Shown piece by piece: positions 18,867-27,167 of a stretch of DNA of 64,000 nucleotides. This DNA comes from an uncultured Prevotellaceae bacterium (GTDB lineage: Bacteria; Bacteroidota; Bacteroidia; Bacteroidales; Bacteroidaceae), in the NCBI GenBank assembly GCA_902789415.1, contig CADAOD010000001.1:62001-126000 (forward strand), read 5' to 3'. Both the position numbers and the translations under genes were made by a program. The notes below the pieces were generated by a model. The model was not told the DNA's origin. It worked only from the letters and a program-made list of their open reading frames with translations, and made no database searches. The first letter of the stretch is position 1; each line of letters starts with the position of its first letter.

Positions 18867-19904
18867 ATGATGAATCCGTTAGTATCTATAGGTGTCCCAG
18901 TATATAATGTTGAATTGTATATTGAGAAATGCTTATTGTCAATATTGAATCAAACATATAAGGAGTTGGAAATTATTGTTGTAGATGATTGCGGTACGGA
19001 TAAGTCTATGCAAATAGTAAATGATATTAGGCTTTCTCATCCAAATGGTGATAAAATTAGGATAATCAAACATCCCTCTAACAAAGGAATCGGTGAAGCA
19101 CGGAATACAATTATAAAAGCTTGTAAAGGAAAATATGTTTATTTTATTGATTCTGATGACTATATTGAGCCTAATGCTATTGAATTGCTTTGCACTCAGT
19201 CTGAAAAGTATAAAACAGAAGTGACAATTGCCTCCCATCGTAAAGTAGCATGGGAAACTGGTACTGAAATGCCAACTTACCAATATTCGTCTTTTCATTA
19301 TATTCATGGCAAAGATGCTTTCGCAAATTATGTCTGTGCAGATTTACGATGGCATATTGCTATTGTGGTTTGGAATATCTTGTTTTTAGTAGATTTTTTA
19401 AGGCATAATAATTTATTATTTGCTGGTAGAAAAGATGAAGATGCTTTGTTCTTGTCAGACTATTATTCAGAGGTTTTAAGTGCCATAATCATGCCAGACA
19501 TAACCTATAATTATGTTGCTAGGCCTGATTCTATTATGGGATATATGTCAAGAAATGAAATACCTATAAGAGAGATTCGGGAGCGATTTGCAACTGATGC
19601 CATAATGACAGATAGATGTAGGCGTTTAAAAGGACGTTCCTTTTACGATGTACATTGTGCCAGAGTTATGAAGCATAAATTTCGTGCAGTTTGTGTTGCA
19701 TTAAGGCATCGAAAACGCTTTTCAGAACCATTACATGATAGAGAAATACATGAGGAGTTAAGGTATCCTGTTCCTTTTTCTGATGTTATGTCATTTAGAA
19801 GGTATTTACTTCTACATTGTTTCTTCTTTCTCCTTTCTTCTTTACCGGCAACATTGTCTGTTCGTATTTCTTATGTTGTTGGTAAGATTATACGGTGGAT
19901 TTAA
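18867..19904 (+). CDS. glycosyltransferase family 2
   Basis: 345 residues; two adjacent ATGs (18867 and 18870) are both possible starts. The GT-A opening is 'VSIGVPVYNVELYIEKCLLS', the nucleotide-binding segment 'IIVVDDCGTDKSMQIVND', and the acidic motif sits in 'VYFIDSDDYIEPNA'. It is a paralogue of the gene at 14535-15560, with matching N-terminal half and basic/hydrophobic C-terminus. It has its own exact promoter, and its 3' end runs past the position where the next frame opens, leaving a 23-base gap to the ATG used there. Confidence 0.9.
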   Translation: MMNPLVSIGVPVYNVELYIEKCLLSILNQTYKELEIIVVDDCGTDKSMQIVNDIRLSHPNGDKIRIIKHPSNKGIGEARNTIIKACKGKYVYFIDSDDYIEPNAIELLCTQSEKYKTEVTIASHRKVAWETGTEMPTYQYSSFHYIHGKDAFANYVCADLRWHIAIVVWNILFLVDFLRHNNLLFAGRKDEDALFLSDYYSEVLSAIIMPDITYNYVARPDSIMGYMSRNEIPIREIRERFATDAIMTDRCRRLKGRSFYDVHCARVMKHKFRAVCVALRHRKRFSEPLHDREIHEELRYPVPFSDVMSFRRYLLLHCFFFLLSSLPATLSVRISYVVGKIIRWI

Positions 19905-19927
19905 TTTTTTTATATTTGTTTGGTGAT

Positions 19928-20764
19928 ATGAAAACTAAAATACTTGTTTGTTGTCATAAAAATGATATTTTCAAGTCGTCTGATGTCTATCTTCCTATAC
20001 AAGTAGGTAGGGCAATATCTAATACCACGCTTAATATGCAAGGTGATAATGAGGGGATAAACATAAGTGAGAAGAATGGCAGTTATTGTGAATTGACTGG
20101 CATGTATTGGGCATGGAAAAATTTAAAAGATGTAGATTATATTGGGTTGTGTCATTATCGTCGCTATTTTGATTTTAATCATATAGGTCGCAAGGTCTTT
20201 CCTTCAACAACACTTGGTACAAGGTTGTTTGATTCACTAAACCTGGAGATTAATTCCAATATAGAGTCTTATTTAGAGCGAGGTGCTTGTGTTGTTGCAA
20301 AATCTGTTCATTTGCATACTTCACTTTATTTGCAGTATTGTGAAGGACACTATAGTCCGGATTTTAAAGTTATGGGTGATGTAATTCGTGAAACGTTGTC
20401 GCCTGAGTATTTTCAAGGCTTCTGGAAATATTTGGTAGAAAGTAATAAGTTTTCACCATATAATATGTTTATAATGAGTTGGAAACAATTTGATGATTAT
20501 TGTAGTTGGTTGTTCCCTTTGTTAGGAGCTGTTGAAGATAAGTTAGATATTAGCCATTATCCTCCTTTCCAGAAGCGTGTATATGGTTATTTAGCTGAAA
20601 GATTGTTGAATTTGTATGTTAGGACAAACAAGTTAAAACGGCTTGAGTTGCCCATAATTAAAATTGCCGATGAACCGGAGGTTGACAATATTTCTTGGGC
20701 CAGGTATTATATTCGATCGCTTGTTCGTGACCTGGCTATTAAAGTTACAGGTAATAGTCGATAA
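19928..20764 (+). CDS. DUF4422 family polysaccharide biosynthesis protein (probable glycosyltransferase)
   Basis: About 278 residues from the ATG at 19928 (MKTKILVCCHKNDIFKSSD). The segment 'GSYCELTGMYWAWKNL' followed by 'DYIGLCHYRRYFDF' is the DUF4422 signature. The family is found in capsule and LPS O-antigen loci and is considered glycosyltransferase-like; a defined sugar specificity is not known to me. In context it is the last gene of the glycosyltransferase run. The upstream frame from 19895 is rejected because it overlaps the previous gene. Confidence 0.82.
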   Translation: MKTKILVCCHKNDIFKSSDVYLPIQVGRAISNTTLNMQGDNEGINISEKNGSYCELTGMYWAWKNLKDVDYIGLCHYRRYFDFNHIGRKVFPSTTLGTRLFDSLNLEINSNIESYLERGACVVAKSVHLHTSLYLQYCEGHYSPDFKVMGDVIRETLSPEYFQGFWKYLVESNKFSPYNMFIMSWKQFDDYCSWLFPLLGAVEDKLDISHYPPFQKRVYGYLAERLLNLYVRTNKLKRLELPIIKIADEPEVDNISWARYYIRSLVRDLAIKVTGNSR

Positions 20765-20782
20765 TTCTTGTCTCTTATTGTT

Positions 20783-21811
20783 CTATCCCCCAATCCTAAT
20801 TTTAGTTAAGATACGAGAGTCTTTGCCGAAAAGAATAGGGTATTTGCTCCTGTAGATGATAACTGGTAATAGGGCGTATTCTATCACGAGTGCTAATATA
20901 AGACATTCATACCAATCGTACATGATGTTTGTGTGATGGAGGTTTTTCTCTATTCCGAAATCAATCACGCCAATCATCATGCGGTGGAGGCCAAAGATGA
21001 GCATGGTGCCGATGGAGATGAGAGTGATGATGCGGCTCTTGATGTGGTTGAGCGATTTGGCGAGGTAGATGAATGCATAAACCGATACGAAGTTTACCAC
21101 ATAATATAATATAATGTGGAATACGAATCTGTCTTCGTTGATATGCCAGTAGAATAAGATGAGGCTGAGGAGTAGGGTGAAGGAGCCAATTGCTATATCT
21201 TTACGTAGATTTAGTGTTTGGAGATAACCTTTCTGTTGGAAGAGGTTGCCCATGAAGAAGAAACATAGGCAACGTATCAGTCCGTGATAGGTGATATATG
21301 GGGCGTAGTGATAATACTTGTTGGCGCCATAGAGGATTATGGTGATGACGGAAAGTATCAGCATGATGGTTTTGCCGTGTTTGTTCTTATTGAGTACATC
21401 TGTCAGGATGTGCATGATGAAAAGAGCTATCAAGAACCAAGTTACACCATTCAACTCGCAGGAGAAATTGCTGTTTAGTTGGCCAAGCATAGTGCCAACA
21501 ATAGGCTTTACGGCATCCCCCCAGATTATGCCGCCATGATCTATGTAGAATTTGGCTGCCCAATAGGGGTAATATATTACATTATATATAATATAAGGTA
21601 TTAAGAGGGCATAGCCATATTTCTTGGCTGACTCTTTGATTGTTAGGTTTTTCTTCTTGAGATAACCTGATACAAAGAAGAACGTGGAGAGGATAACTGA
21701 GGCTAGATATTGCAGATAAAAGGTGTCTTCTTGTTGGGGTAGGTGGCAGAAAACCACTACCGTCATGCAAAATGCTTTTGCCCAATCTATCCAGTTAATT
21801 CGCTCTTTCAT
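20783..21811 (-). CDS. acyltransferase family 3 membrane protein
   Basis: About 342 residues from the ATG at 21811 (MKERINWIDWAKAFCMTVVV); the in-frame ATG at 21907 would lie upstream of the promoter. There are roughly ten hydrophobic segments. The family's first helix carries the conserved histidine in 'VVVFCHLPQQ'. This group resembles the fucose-4-O-acetylase type ('WIDWAKAFCM'). Such proteins move acyl groups across the inner membrane onto surface sugars. It is divergent from the next acyltransferase and convergent with the DUF4422 gene. The gene at 62774 shares the same opening. Confidence 0.88.
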   Translation of the reverse strand: MKERINWIDWAKAFCMTVVVFCHLPQQEDTFYLQYLASVILSTFFFVSGYLKKKNLTIKESAKKYGYALLIPYIIYNVIYYPYWAAKFYIDHGGIIWGDAVKPIVGTMLGQLNSNFSCELNGVTWFLIALFIMHILTDVLNKNKHGKTIMLILSVITIILYGANKYYHYAPYITYHGLIRCLCFFFMGNLFQQKGYLQTLNLRKDIAIGSFTLLLSLILFYWHINEDRFVFHIILYYVVNFVSVYAFIYLAKSLNHIKSRIITLISIGTMLIFGLHRMMIGVIDFGIEKNLHHTNIMYDWYECLILALVIEYALLPVIIYRSKYPILFGKDSRILTKIRIGG

Positions 21812-21814
21812 ACT

Positions 21815-21874
21815 GCAAAAGTACAGAAAAAAGCTGGAATATGCAATAGTTCCAACTTTTTTCTGTAATTTTGC
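21815..21874. promoter_or_regulatory. palindromic divergent promoter between two acyltransferase genes
   Basis: Two 25-base arms (21815-21839 and 21850-21874) match as an inverted repeat at 23 of 25 positions, around a 10-base centre. Each arm ends in a -7 box pointing outward: TACTTTTG (21823-21816, minus strand) and TAATTTTG (21866-21873, plus strand). The start codons are only 4 and 8 bases beyond the boxes. Confidence 0.75.
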
Positions 21875-21881
21875 ACAAGAT

Positions 21882-22895
21882 ATGGCAACACAACGAATTG
21901 AATACATTGATGCAATGCGAGGATTTACGATGATTCTCGTAGTGTTTGCGCATGTATGTCATTTCTGTTTGGGCGATTCACGGATGGGGGGTAATTCGGT
22001 GTTTATTCTCTTTCGATTGCCCTGTTTTTTTATGATTAGTGGTTGGTTGTTTGAATCGGTTGCTCAACGTCCGTTTAAGGAGGTGGCTAAGCATAAAGCA
22101 ATGGTGCAGCTGTTGCCAACATTTATATTTCTGCTGCTTTTGGCGCCGCCACCATTCTTTTTCCATCAGTTGGGTACGCTTAAAGGAGGCTATTGGTTTA
22201 CCTTTGCGTTGTTTGAATACTTTATTCTTTATATGCTGATGATTCGTATCAGCAGAAAGTGGACACCATTGATGGCGGTGGTATTAACCATTGGTACTTT
22301 CATATATGCCCGCTATTACGATAGTCTGCGTTCTGCCGCTGATGGGTATCAGTTGTGGTTGATTGATTTCTCGGGATTTCTGAGTGTAACTACATGGCGT
22401 TTGTTCTTGTTCTTTTATTTAGGAACATGCATTCGGCGACATTTCGAAACCTTTATCCGATGGACAAATAAGCCTGTTGTAATTGCGTTAGTCACAGCTA
22501 TCTTTGCTGTGGTAGCTTCAACATCGCATCATGATAACTTGATGTTCGAGATGTTTAGGTTTTATGTGGGTGGAATTACTGGTATGATTATGGTGTTTAC
22601 GTTCTTCCGTTTATCTGCTTCATGGCTTAAGAAGTTGCGTGTTTCTAAGCCTTTGCAATATGTTGGAACTCGAACACTTGATGTCTATCTGCTGCATTTC
22701 TTCTTCTTGCCACGCTTTTTGATGGCTTATGCGCCACAATTGGCAGCGTATAATAGCCGTTTCATCGAGTTTTGGGTGATACTTGCTATATCACTCATCG
22801 TGTTGGCATTAACTTTGGTTGCCAGCTATGTTATTCGCCTCAGTCCTTTCTTAGGGCATTATCTGTTTGGCGTAAAGTACAACAAAGCGGCCTAA
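21882..22895 (+). CDS. acyltransferase family 3 membrane protein
   Basis: About 337 residues from the ATG at 21882 (MATQRIEYIDAMRGFTMILV). This is the canonical family opening R-x4-D-x2-RG, with the conserved histidine in 'LVVFAHVCHF'. Around ten hydrophobic helices follow, and the C-terminus has 'TRTLDVYLLHFFFLP', the usual late histidine helix. It probably O-acetylates a surface sugar. The start is fixed by the -7 box 8 bases upstream. The stop overlaps the opposing nucleotidyltransferase gene by four bases. Confidence 0.9.
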   Translation: MATQRIEYIDAMRGFTMILVVFAHVCHFCLGDSRMGGNSVFILFRLPCFFMISGWLFESVAQRPFKEVAKHKAMVQLLPTFIFLLLLAPPPFFFHQLGTLKGGYWFTFALFEYFILYMLMIRISRKWTPLMAVVLTIGTFIYARYYDSLRSAADGYQLWLIDFSGFLSVTTWRLFLFFYLGTCIRRHFETFIRWTNKPVVIALVTAIFAVVASTSHHDNLMFEMFRFYVGGITGMIMVFTFFRLSASWLKKLRVSKPLQYVGTRTLDVYLLHFFFLPRFLMAYAPQLAAYNSRFIEFWVILAISLIVLALTLVASYVIRLSPFLGHYLFGVKYNKAA

Positions 22896-23806
22896 GTCAG
22901 GTTGTGCCATGTATAATGCCAAAACTTGTGCCACCAATGTTTGAAAGTAAAACTTTCGCCCATCATCACGCTTAAGATATATTGGCCTTCTTCCTCCAAG
23001 GGATCCACAGGCATGTGGTTGGTGTCGAGATTAAATGCTTCCTTCATCAGCCACATGATGCCGCTTGAGAAACGTGTCAATCCCAATTCTTTGATTTCTC
23101 CGTCAATGGTTGTCTGCGAGAATTGGAATTGTTTACTTCTACCATCGCCAAAACGGAGAACATGGAACAGGTCCATCAGGTTGCGCATCTGAATGCCTTT
23201 TTCAAGAAACAGGTTATACAGATGAACTATCTGTAGAATGATGGTCATGGCGTGCGAGGGTACAGTTAGTTCGCCAGCTTTACGAAACATCAGGTCGTTG
23301 TTCTGAAGCATCCATTTTTCAAGTCGGGTGTTTCGCTGGTTTGATTTGCCTGCATGCAGTTCGGTATGTATGCGTACATTGATATCGGCCCATTGGTTCA
23401 GGTCAACCTGATTTTTGTAGCCAAATACATAGAGGTCAACTCCCTTGGTATAGCGAAGTGGTTGGAGTTCTCGATCGTAGAAACGTACCAAACCAGGACC
23501 TGTTACAACTGATGAACGTAGATGGTGTGAGTGTAGCTCCTCCTGTAGCGTAACCAGTCTGCGACTCCTGCCACGATTCTGCTCTTTGATTTCCTCAGCC
23601 TCAGCCATCCAATCGAGCGATAATTCCTGAGGAGCCACCAATCCGTATTCAAACAGTTTGGTCATGCCATGATAGCAGATACCAGCTACTGCTTGGTTCT
23701 TGGCCAATTCATATAGCTTCTTCCACTCATCGGGCTCTGGAAATCGGCTTACGCAATCCAACTGACCCACAGAAACCTGCATTAACTCGAAAAATAGCTT
23801 TCTCAT
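22892..23806 (-). CDS. nucleotidyltransferase family protein (NTP_transf_5-like)
   Basis: A 304-residue soluble protein. The layout (helical N-terminus 'WKKLYELAKNQAVAGICYHG', then 'VVTGPGLVRFYDRELQPLR' followed by 'KGVDLYVFGY') resembles the Bacteroidota NTP_transf_5 family, often found in exopolysaccharide regions. In the family the strand after the arginine normally reads G-D-x-D; here it reads K-G-V-D, so one metal-binding aspartate may be missing. It overlaps the downstream permease gene by four bases, suggesting coupled translation with the ABC pair, though a functional link is not obvious. Confidence 0.65.
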   Translation of the reverse strand: MRKLFFELMQVSVGQLDCVSRFPEPDEWKKLYELAKNQAVAGICYHGMTKLFEYGLVAPQELSLDWMAEAEEIKEQNRGRSRRLVTLQEELHSHHLRSSVVTGPGLVRFYDRELQPLRYTKGVDLYVFGYKNQVDLNQWADINVRIHTELHAGKSNQRNTRLEKWMLQNNDLMFRKAGELTVPSHAMTIILQIVHLYNLFLEKGIQMRNLMDLFHVLRFGDGRSKQFQFSQTTIDGEIKELGLTRFSSGIMWLMKEAFNLDTNHMPVDPLEEEGQYILSVMMGESFTFKHWWHKFWHYTWHNLT

Positions 23807-24552
23807 GCTGATAAAAGATTGAAAAACTTAATGATAACCACTGTGATGCCTAACGACAATACCGATGATGCGATACATCCCAGTACGGCATAAACCATCA
23901 CTGCAAAAGCGTTAATAGGAGCGAAACCGCCCAGTAGCATGCCACAGAACAGCAATGGAAGGGCTGCTAAGGCCAATGCGGATAGGTTGGCGATAGTTGG
24001 TGATAGTATGGCTAACAGACTTGAACGCATAAAAGGCATCAAGGCTTGCCACTGTGTAGCACCATTACCTAACATAAAATCATATTGTCCGCGATTTCGT
24101 TGTAACATGCCTACAAAATGTCCAAGACCTCTAACCTGCATAGAAGCCGAATGGCCTAATAACACAGCCATTACAGGTACAAACCAGCGGGCGGTCATCT
24201 GTTCTATAGGCAGAACAGCAACTAATAGCCATAGTCCAATCAGTAGTACACCTACGAAAAGTCCTGCACAGGTTGAAAATAGGTATTTTTGAATGGCGAT
24301 TTTGCATTTGCTGGTAACCAGGAAACCCGCCCAAACCGACATCACCAATAGCCAGCCTATCGATAGCCAGATATTTTCGATGTGATAAACACCCCAAGCT
24401 ATCAGCGAAAAGAGCAGCAGTTGCACAAATCCTTTTATCAATGCCATAGCCAAAGGCTTTATGGATGGGCGATCCAATAGATAGAGTGCTCCGAAAGGCA
24501 GTACTAAAAGCAAGAGTGCTAAAATGGTATGTAGAATGAATGATGTAGTCAT
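23803..24552 (-). CDS. ABC transporter permease, UPF0014/FetB type
   Basis: A 249-residue polytopic membrane protein with about seven hydrophobic segments. The middle segment 'PVMAVLLGHSASMQVRGLGH' followed by 'NGATQWQALMPFMRSSLLAI' matches the UPF0014 (FetB) family, in which GNSM-like and 'ALxxFGA' elements are typical. FetAB in Escherichia coli is implicated in iron export; the substrate here is not shown by sequence. It overlaps both neighbours by four bases (ATP-binding gene upstream, nucleotidyltransferase downstream). Confidence 0.78.
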   Translation of the reverse strand: MTTSFILHTILALLLLVLPFGALYLLDRPSIKPLAMALIKGFVQLLLFSLIAWGVYHIENIWLSIGWLLVMSVWAGFLVTSKCKIAIQKYLFSTCAGLFVGVLLIGLWLLVAVLPIEQMTARWFVPVMAVLLGHSASMQVRGLGHFVGMLQRNRGQYDFMLGNGATQWQALMPFMRSSLLAILSPTIANLSALALAALPLLFCGMLLGGFAPINAFAVMVYAVLGCIASSVLSLGITVVIIKFFNLLSA

Positions 24553-25151
24553 ATCTGAAACTGGTTTAAATCAATTACATGATGGGCATATGCGATGAGT
24601 TGAGGATTGCGACTGGCTATCAAAACGCATTTACCTTGTGCTGCTTGCTGTTGCAGCAATTGTAGCATCTGTGGCGTCAGTTCTGGCGAGAGATGTGAAG
24701 CTGGTTCGTCAGCAACTAAAATAGGTTTGTTGCTTGCCTCAGCTACAGTCACCTCAGCTAAACGGAGTACCTCTTCTGGCGATAACGGCTCTGTCTCTGC
24801 TATCTCTGTTGCTGCTGGCAGCACGCCATTCCAAACGCCATACTCCTCAGGCTCAACCTGAGTGGGCTGTGGTTGGTAGAGCTGGTAACGTAACAGGTGG
24901 ATATTCTGAGGCAGATAACACATTATCTTGCGGAATGCAGATGCTGATTGAACGGTTAACAGTTCGCCATCTACGCTCACAAATCCTTCGGTAACAGGCA
25001 AAAAGCCCATCAGCGTACGTAGAAAAGTTGTCTTGCCAGAGCCTTCTGGGCCCGTGATGCAAGTGATTTTTCCATCGTCCGCAATAAAGGACAGGTTCTT
25101 CACCAAAACCTTTCCCGAAACGGCTATAGTCGCGTCTTTAACCTCTAACAT
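24549..25151 (-). CDS. ABC transporter ATP-binding protein, FetA-like, with degenerate motifs
   Basis: About 200 residues from the ATG at 25151 (MLEVKDATIAVSGKVLVKNL). Walker A is intact (GPEGSGKTT), a Q-loop glutamine is present (CYLPQNIH) and Walker B with the catalytic glutamate is intact (PILVADEPAS). The signature normally reading LSGGQ/E is LSPEE, and the switch region reads 'VLIASRNPQ' with no histidine. The helical subdomain between Q-loop and signature is unusual and Pro/Glu-rich. It is paired with the FetB-like permease by a four-base overlap. It may bind ATP but hydrolyse it poorly. Confidence 0.8.
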   Translation of the reverse strand: MLEVKDATIAVSGKVLVKNLSFIADDGKITCITGPEGSGKTTFLRTLMGFLPVTEGFVSVDGELLTVQSASAFRKIMCYLPQNIHLLRYQLYQPQPTQVEPEEYGVWNGVLPAATEIAETEPLSPEEVLRLAEVTVAEASNKPILVADEPASHLSPELTPQMLQLLQQQAAQGKCVLIASRNPQLIAYAHHVIDLNQFQI

Positions 25152-25166
25152 ATTAAATTGTTTGTG

Positions 25167-25226
25167 CAAAAATACAAAAAAATCTCATCATGCCATCAGT
25201 TATTACTCATTTTTTTGTAACTTTGC
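25167..25226. promoter_or_regulatory. divergent -7 boxes for the ABC operon and aguA
   Basis: TATTTTTG at 25174-25167 (minus strand) lies 16 bases before the ABC ATPase ATG. TAACTTTG at 25219-25226 lies 9 bases before the agmatine deiminase ATG. No convincing -33 TTTG was found at 20 bases for either. Confidence 0.55.
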
Positions 25227-25235
25227 GCCAAAATT

Positions 25236-26210
25236 ATGAGCATAGAAAAAATTTACGCAACAAAACAGTGGCGACTGCCTGCTGAATGGGAGCCACAATC
25301 AATGGTGCAGCTAACTTGGCCGCATGCAAAAACAGACTGGGCACCCATGCTCGATGAAATCACTGCAACTTACGAAGAAATGGCCCGCGAAATCTCAAGT
25401 CGCGAACCCCTCCTTGTGGTAGGGGAGCCTTCGAATGACACTTGGGCTCGCGACCATGGTTTTATTACCTTGGTAGATGATCAAGGTGGTGCACGTTTGT
25501 TGGATTTCTGTTTCAATGGTTGGGGCGAGAAGTTCGAGGCTGCATTAGACAACGCCATTAATCGTCGTATTTACGATGAGGGTAAGGTCAAGGGCGAATA
25601 TGTAGATTGTCTCGATTTCGTGCTTGAGGGTGGCTCGATTGAGAGTGATGGAAAGGGCACCATTTTTACCACTTCTTGTTGTTTGTTGGCGCCTCATCGC
25701 AATCAGCCGATGACGAAAGCTGAAATCGAAGCCCGTTTGAAACGCGACCTTTGTGCAGAGCGTGTGCTCTGGATTGATTATGGTCATCTGGTAGGCGATG
25801 ATACCGATGGGCATATCGATACGTTGGTTCGAATTGCGCCTAACGACACCTTATTATATATAGGGTGCGATGATGAAGCTGATGAGCACTACGAAGATTT
25901 GAAGAAAATGGAAGAGCAGCTCAAAACCTTCCGTACCATGGATGGTAAGCCTTATAAGTTGGTAAAACTGCCTATGACAAGAGCAATCTTTGATGAAGGT
26001 GAGCGTCTGCCTGCTACCTATGCTAATTATTTAATTATGAATGGCGCTGTTTTGGCGCCCACTTACAACCAGCCCGATCTGGATGCTGAGGCTCTGCGCC
26101 TGATTGGTGAGGCCCACGAGGGTAGGGAGGTTGTAGGTATTGATTGTCGAAGTATCATTAAGCAGCATGGTTCGCTCCATTGCTGCACCATGCAATATCC
26201 AAAAATATGA
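25236..26210 (+). CDS. aguA: agmatine deiminase
   Basis: A 324-residue enzyme of the peptidyl-arginine-deiminase fold hydrolysing agmatine to N-carbamoylputrescine and ammonia. Family residues are visible: 'DTWARDHGF' (Asp/His region), 'GDDTDGHIDTLVRI' (catalytic Asp and His) and the C-terminal 'GSLHCCTMQ', where Cys316 follows the conserved histidine and is the expected nucleophile. Its stop overlaps the ATG of the next gene (ATGA), which supplies the following step, so the pair makes putrescine by the agmatine route. Confidence 0.94.
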   Translation: MSIEKIYATKQWRLPAEWEPQSMVQLTWPHAKTDWAPMLDEITATYEEMAREISSREPLLVVGEPSNDTWARDHGFITLVDDQGGARLLDFCFNGWGEKFEAALDNAINRRIYDEGKVKGEYVDCLDFVLEGGSIESDGKGTIFTTSCCLLAPHRNQPMTKAEIEARLKRDLCAERVLWIDYGHLVGDDTDGHIDTLVRIAPNDTLLYIGCDDEADEHYEDLKKMEEQLKTFRTMDGKPYKLVKLPMTRAIFDEGERLPATYANYLIMNGAVLAPTYNQPDLDAEALRLIGEAHEGREVVGIDCRSIIKQHGSLHCCTMQYPKI

Positions 26211-27124
26211 GAGAACTGAGAGTAGGTTTTTTACAGCAGCATAATACTGCTGACACCAAGGATAATATCCTGAGATTGGGTGATGGAATCACCGATCTGG
26301 CTAAACGTGGTGCACAACTCATTGTACTGCAGGAGTTGCATAATACGCTTTACTTCTGTCAGACGGAAGATGTGGATTTGTTCGACTTGGCAGAGCCCAT
26401 CCCTGGTCCATCTACCAAGTTGTATTGCGAACTGGCCAAGAAATGTGGCGTGGTTATCGTGGCCTCGCTGTTCGAGAAGCGCGCACCAGGTTTATACCAC
26501 AACACTGCCGTGGTTATCGAGAGCAATGGTGAGATAGTTGGTAAGTATCGTAAGATGCATATTCCCGATGATCCTGCTTATTACGAGAAGTTCTACTTTA
26601 CCCCAGGCGACTTGGGTTTCCATCCCATCCAGACCTCTGTGGGTAAATTAGGTGTGTTGGTATGTTGGGATCAATGGTATCCCGAGGCAGCCCGATTGAT
26701 GGCGATGCAGGGTGCCGAGATGCTCATCTATCCTACAGCTATCGGTTATGCTGATAACGATACTCCTGAAGAACAGCAGCGCCAGCGTATGGCTTGGCAG
26801 ACGGTGATGCGTGGTCATGCAGTTGCCAATGGACTACCGGTTATCGCTGTTAACCGTGTAGGTTTCGAAAGGCTACGGGTAGGCGAGCAAGGCTCGGGAA
26901 TGTCTGATCCTTCTGGTCAGACGGCTGGTATCCAGTTCTGGGGCACCTCGTTTGTAGCCGGCCCTCAGGGTGAGCTTATCTACGAGGCGTCAACTGATGA
27001 TGAGGAGAGTATCGTGGTTGAGATGGATATGGACCGTTCTGAGCAGGTGCGCCGTTGGTGGCCATTCCTGCGTGATCGCCGTATCGACGCCTATGGCGAC
27101 ATCACCAAGCGCTTCATCGATTAA
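26207..27124 (+). CDS. aguB: N-carbamoylputrescine amidase
   Basis: About 305 residues of the carbon-nitrogen hydrolase (nitrilase) superfamily, converting N-carbamoylputrescine to putrescine, CO2 and ammonia. The catalytic triad is visible: Glu in 'VLQELHNTLYF', Lys in 'GKYRKMHIPDD' and Cys in 'VLVCWDQWYPEAAR'. The start is the ATG at 26207, overlapping the aguA stop by four bases; an earlier TTG-type frame opening is not needed. The neighbouring aguA makes the assignment of substrate firm. Confidence 0.94.
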   Translation: MRELRVGFLQQHNTADTKDNILRLGDGITDLAKRGAQLIVLQELHNTLYFCQTEDVDLFDLAEPIPGPSTKLYCELAKKCGVVIVASLFEKRAPGLYHNTAVVIESNGEIVGKYRKMHIPDDPAYYEKFYFTPGDLGFHPIQTSVGKLGVLVCWDQWYPEAARLMAMQGAEMLIYPTAIGYADNDTPEEQQRQRMAWQTVMRGHAVANGLPVIAVNRVGFERLRVGEQGSGMSDPSGQTAGIQFWGTSFVAGPQGELIYEASTDDEESIVVEMDMDRSEQVRRWWPFLRDRRIDAYGDITKRFID

Positions 27125-27167
27125 AGATAAGAAACTAAAAGGTAAAAAGATAAAAAATTATAAGACT

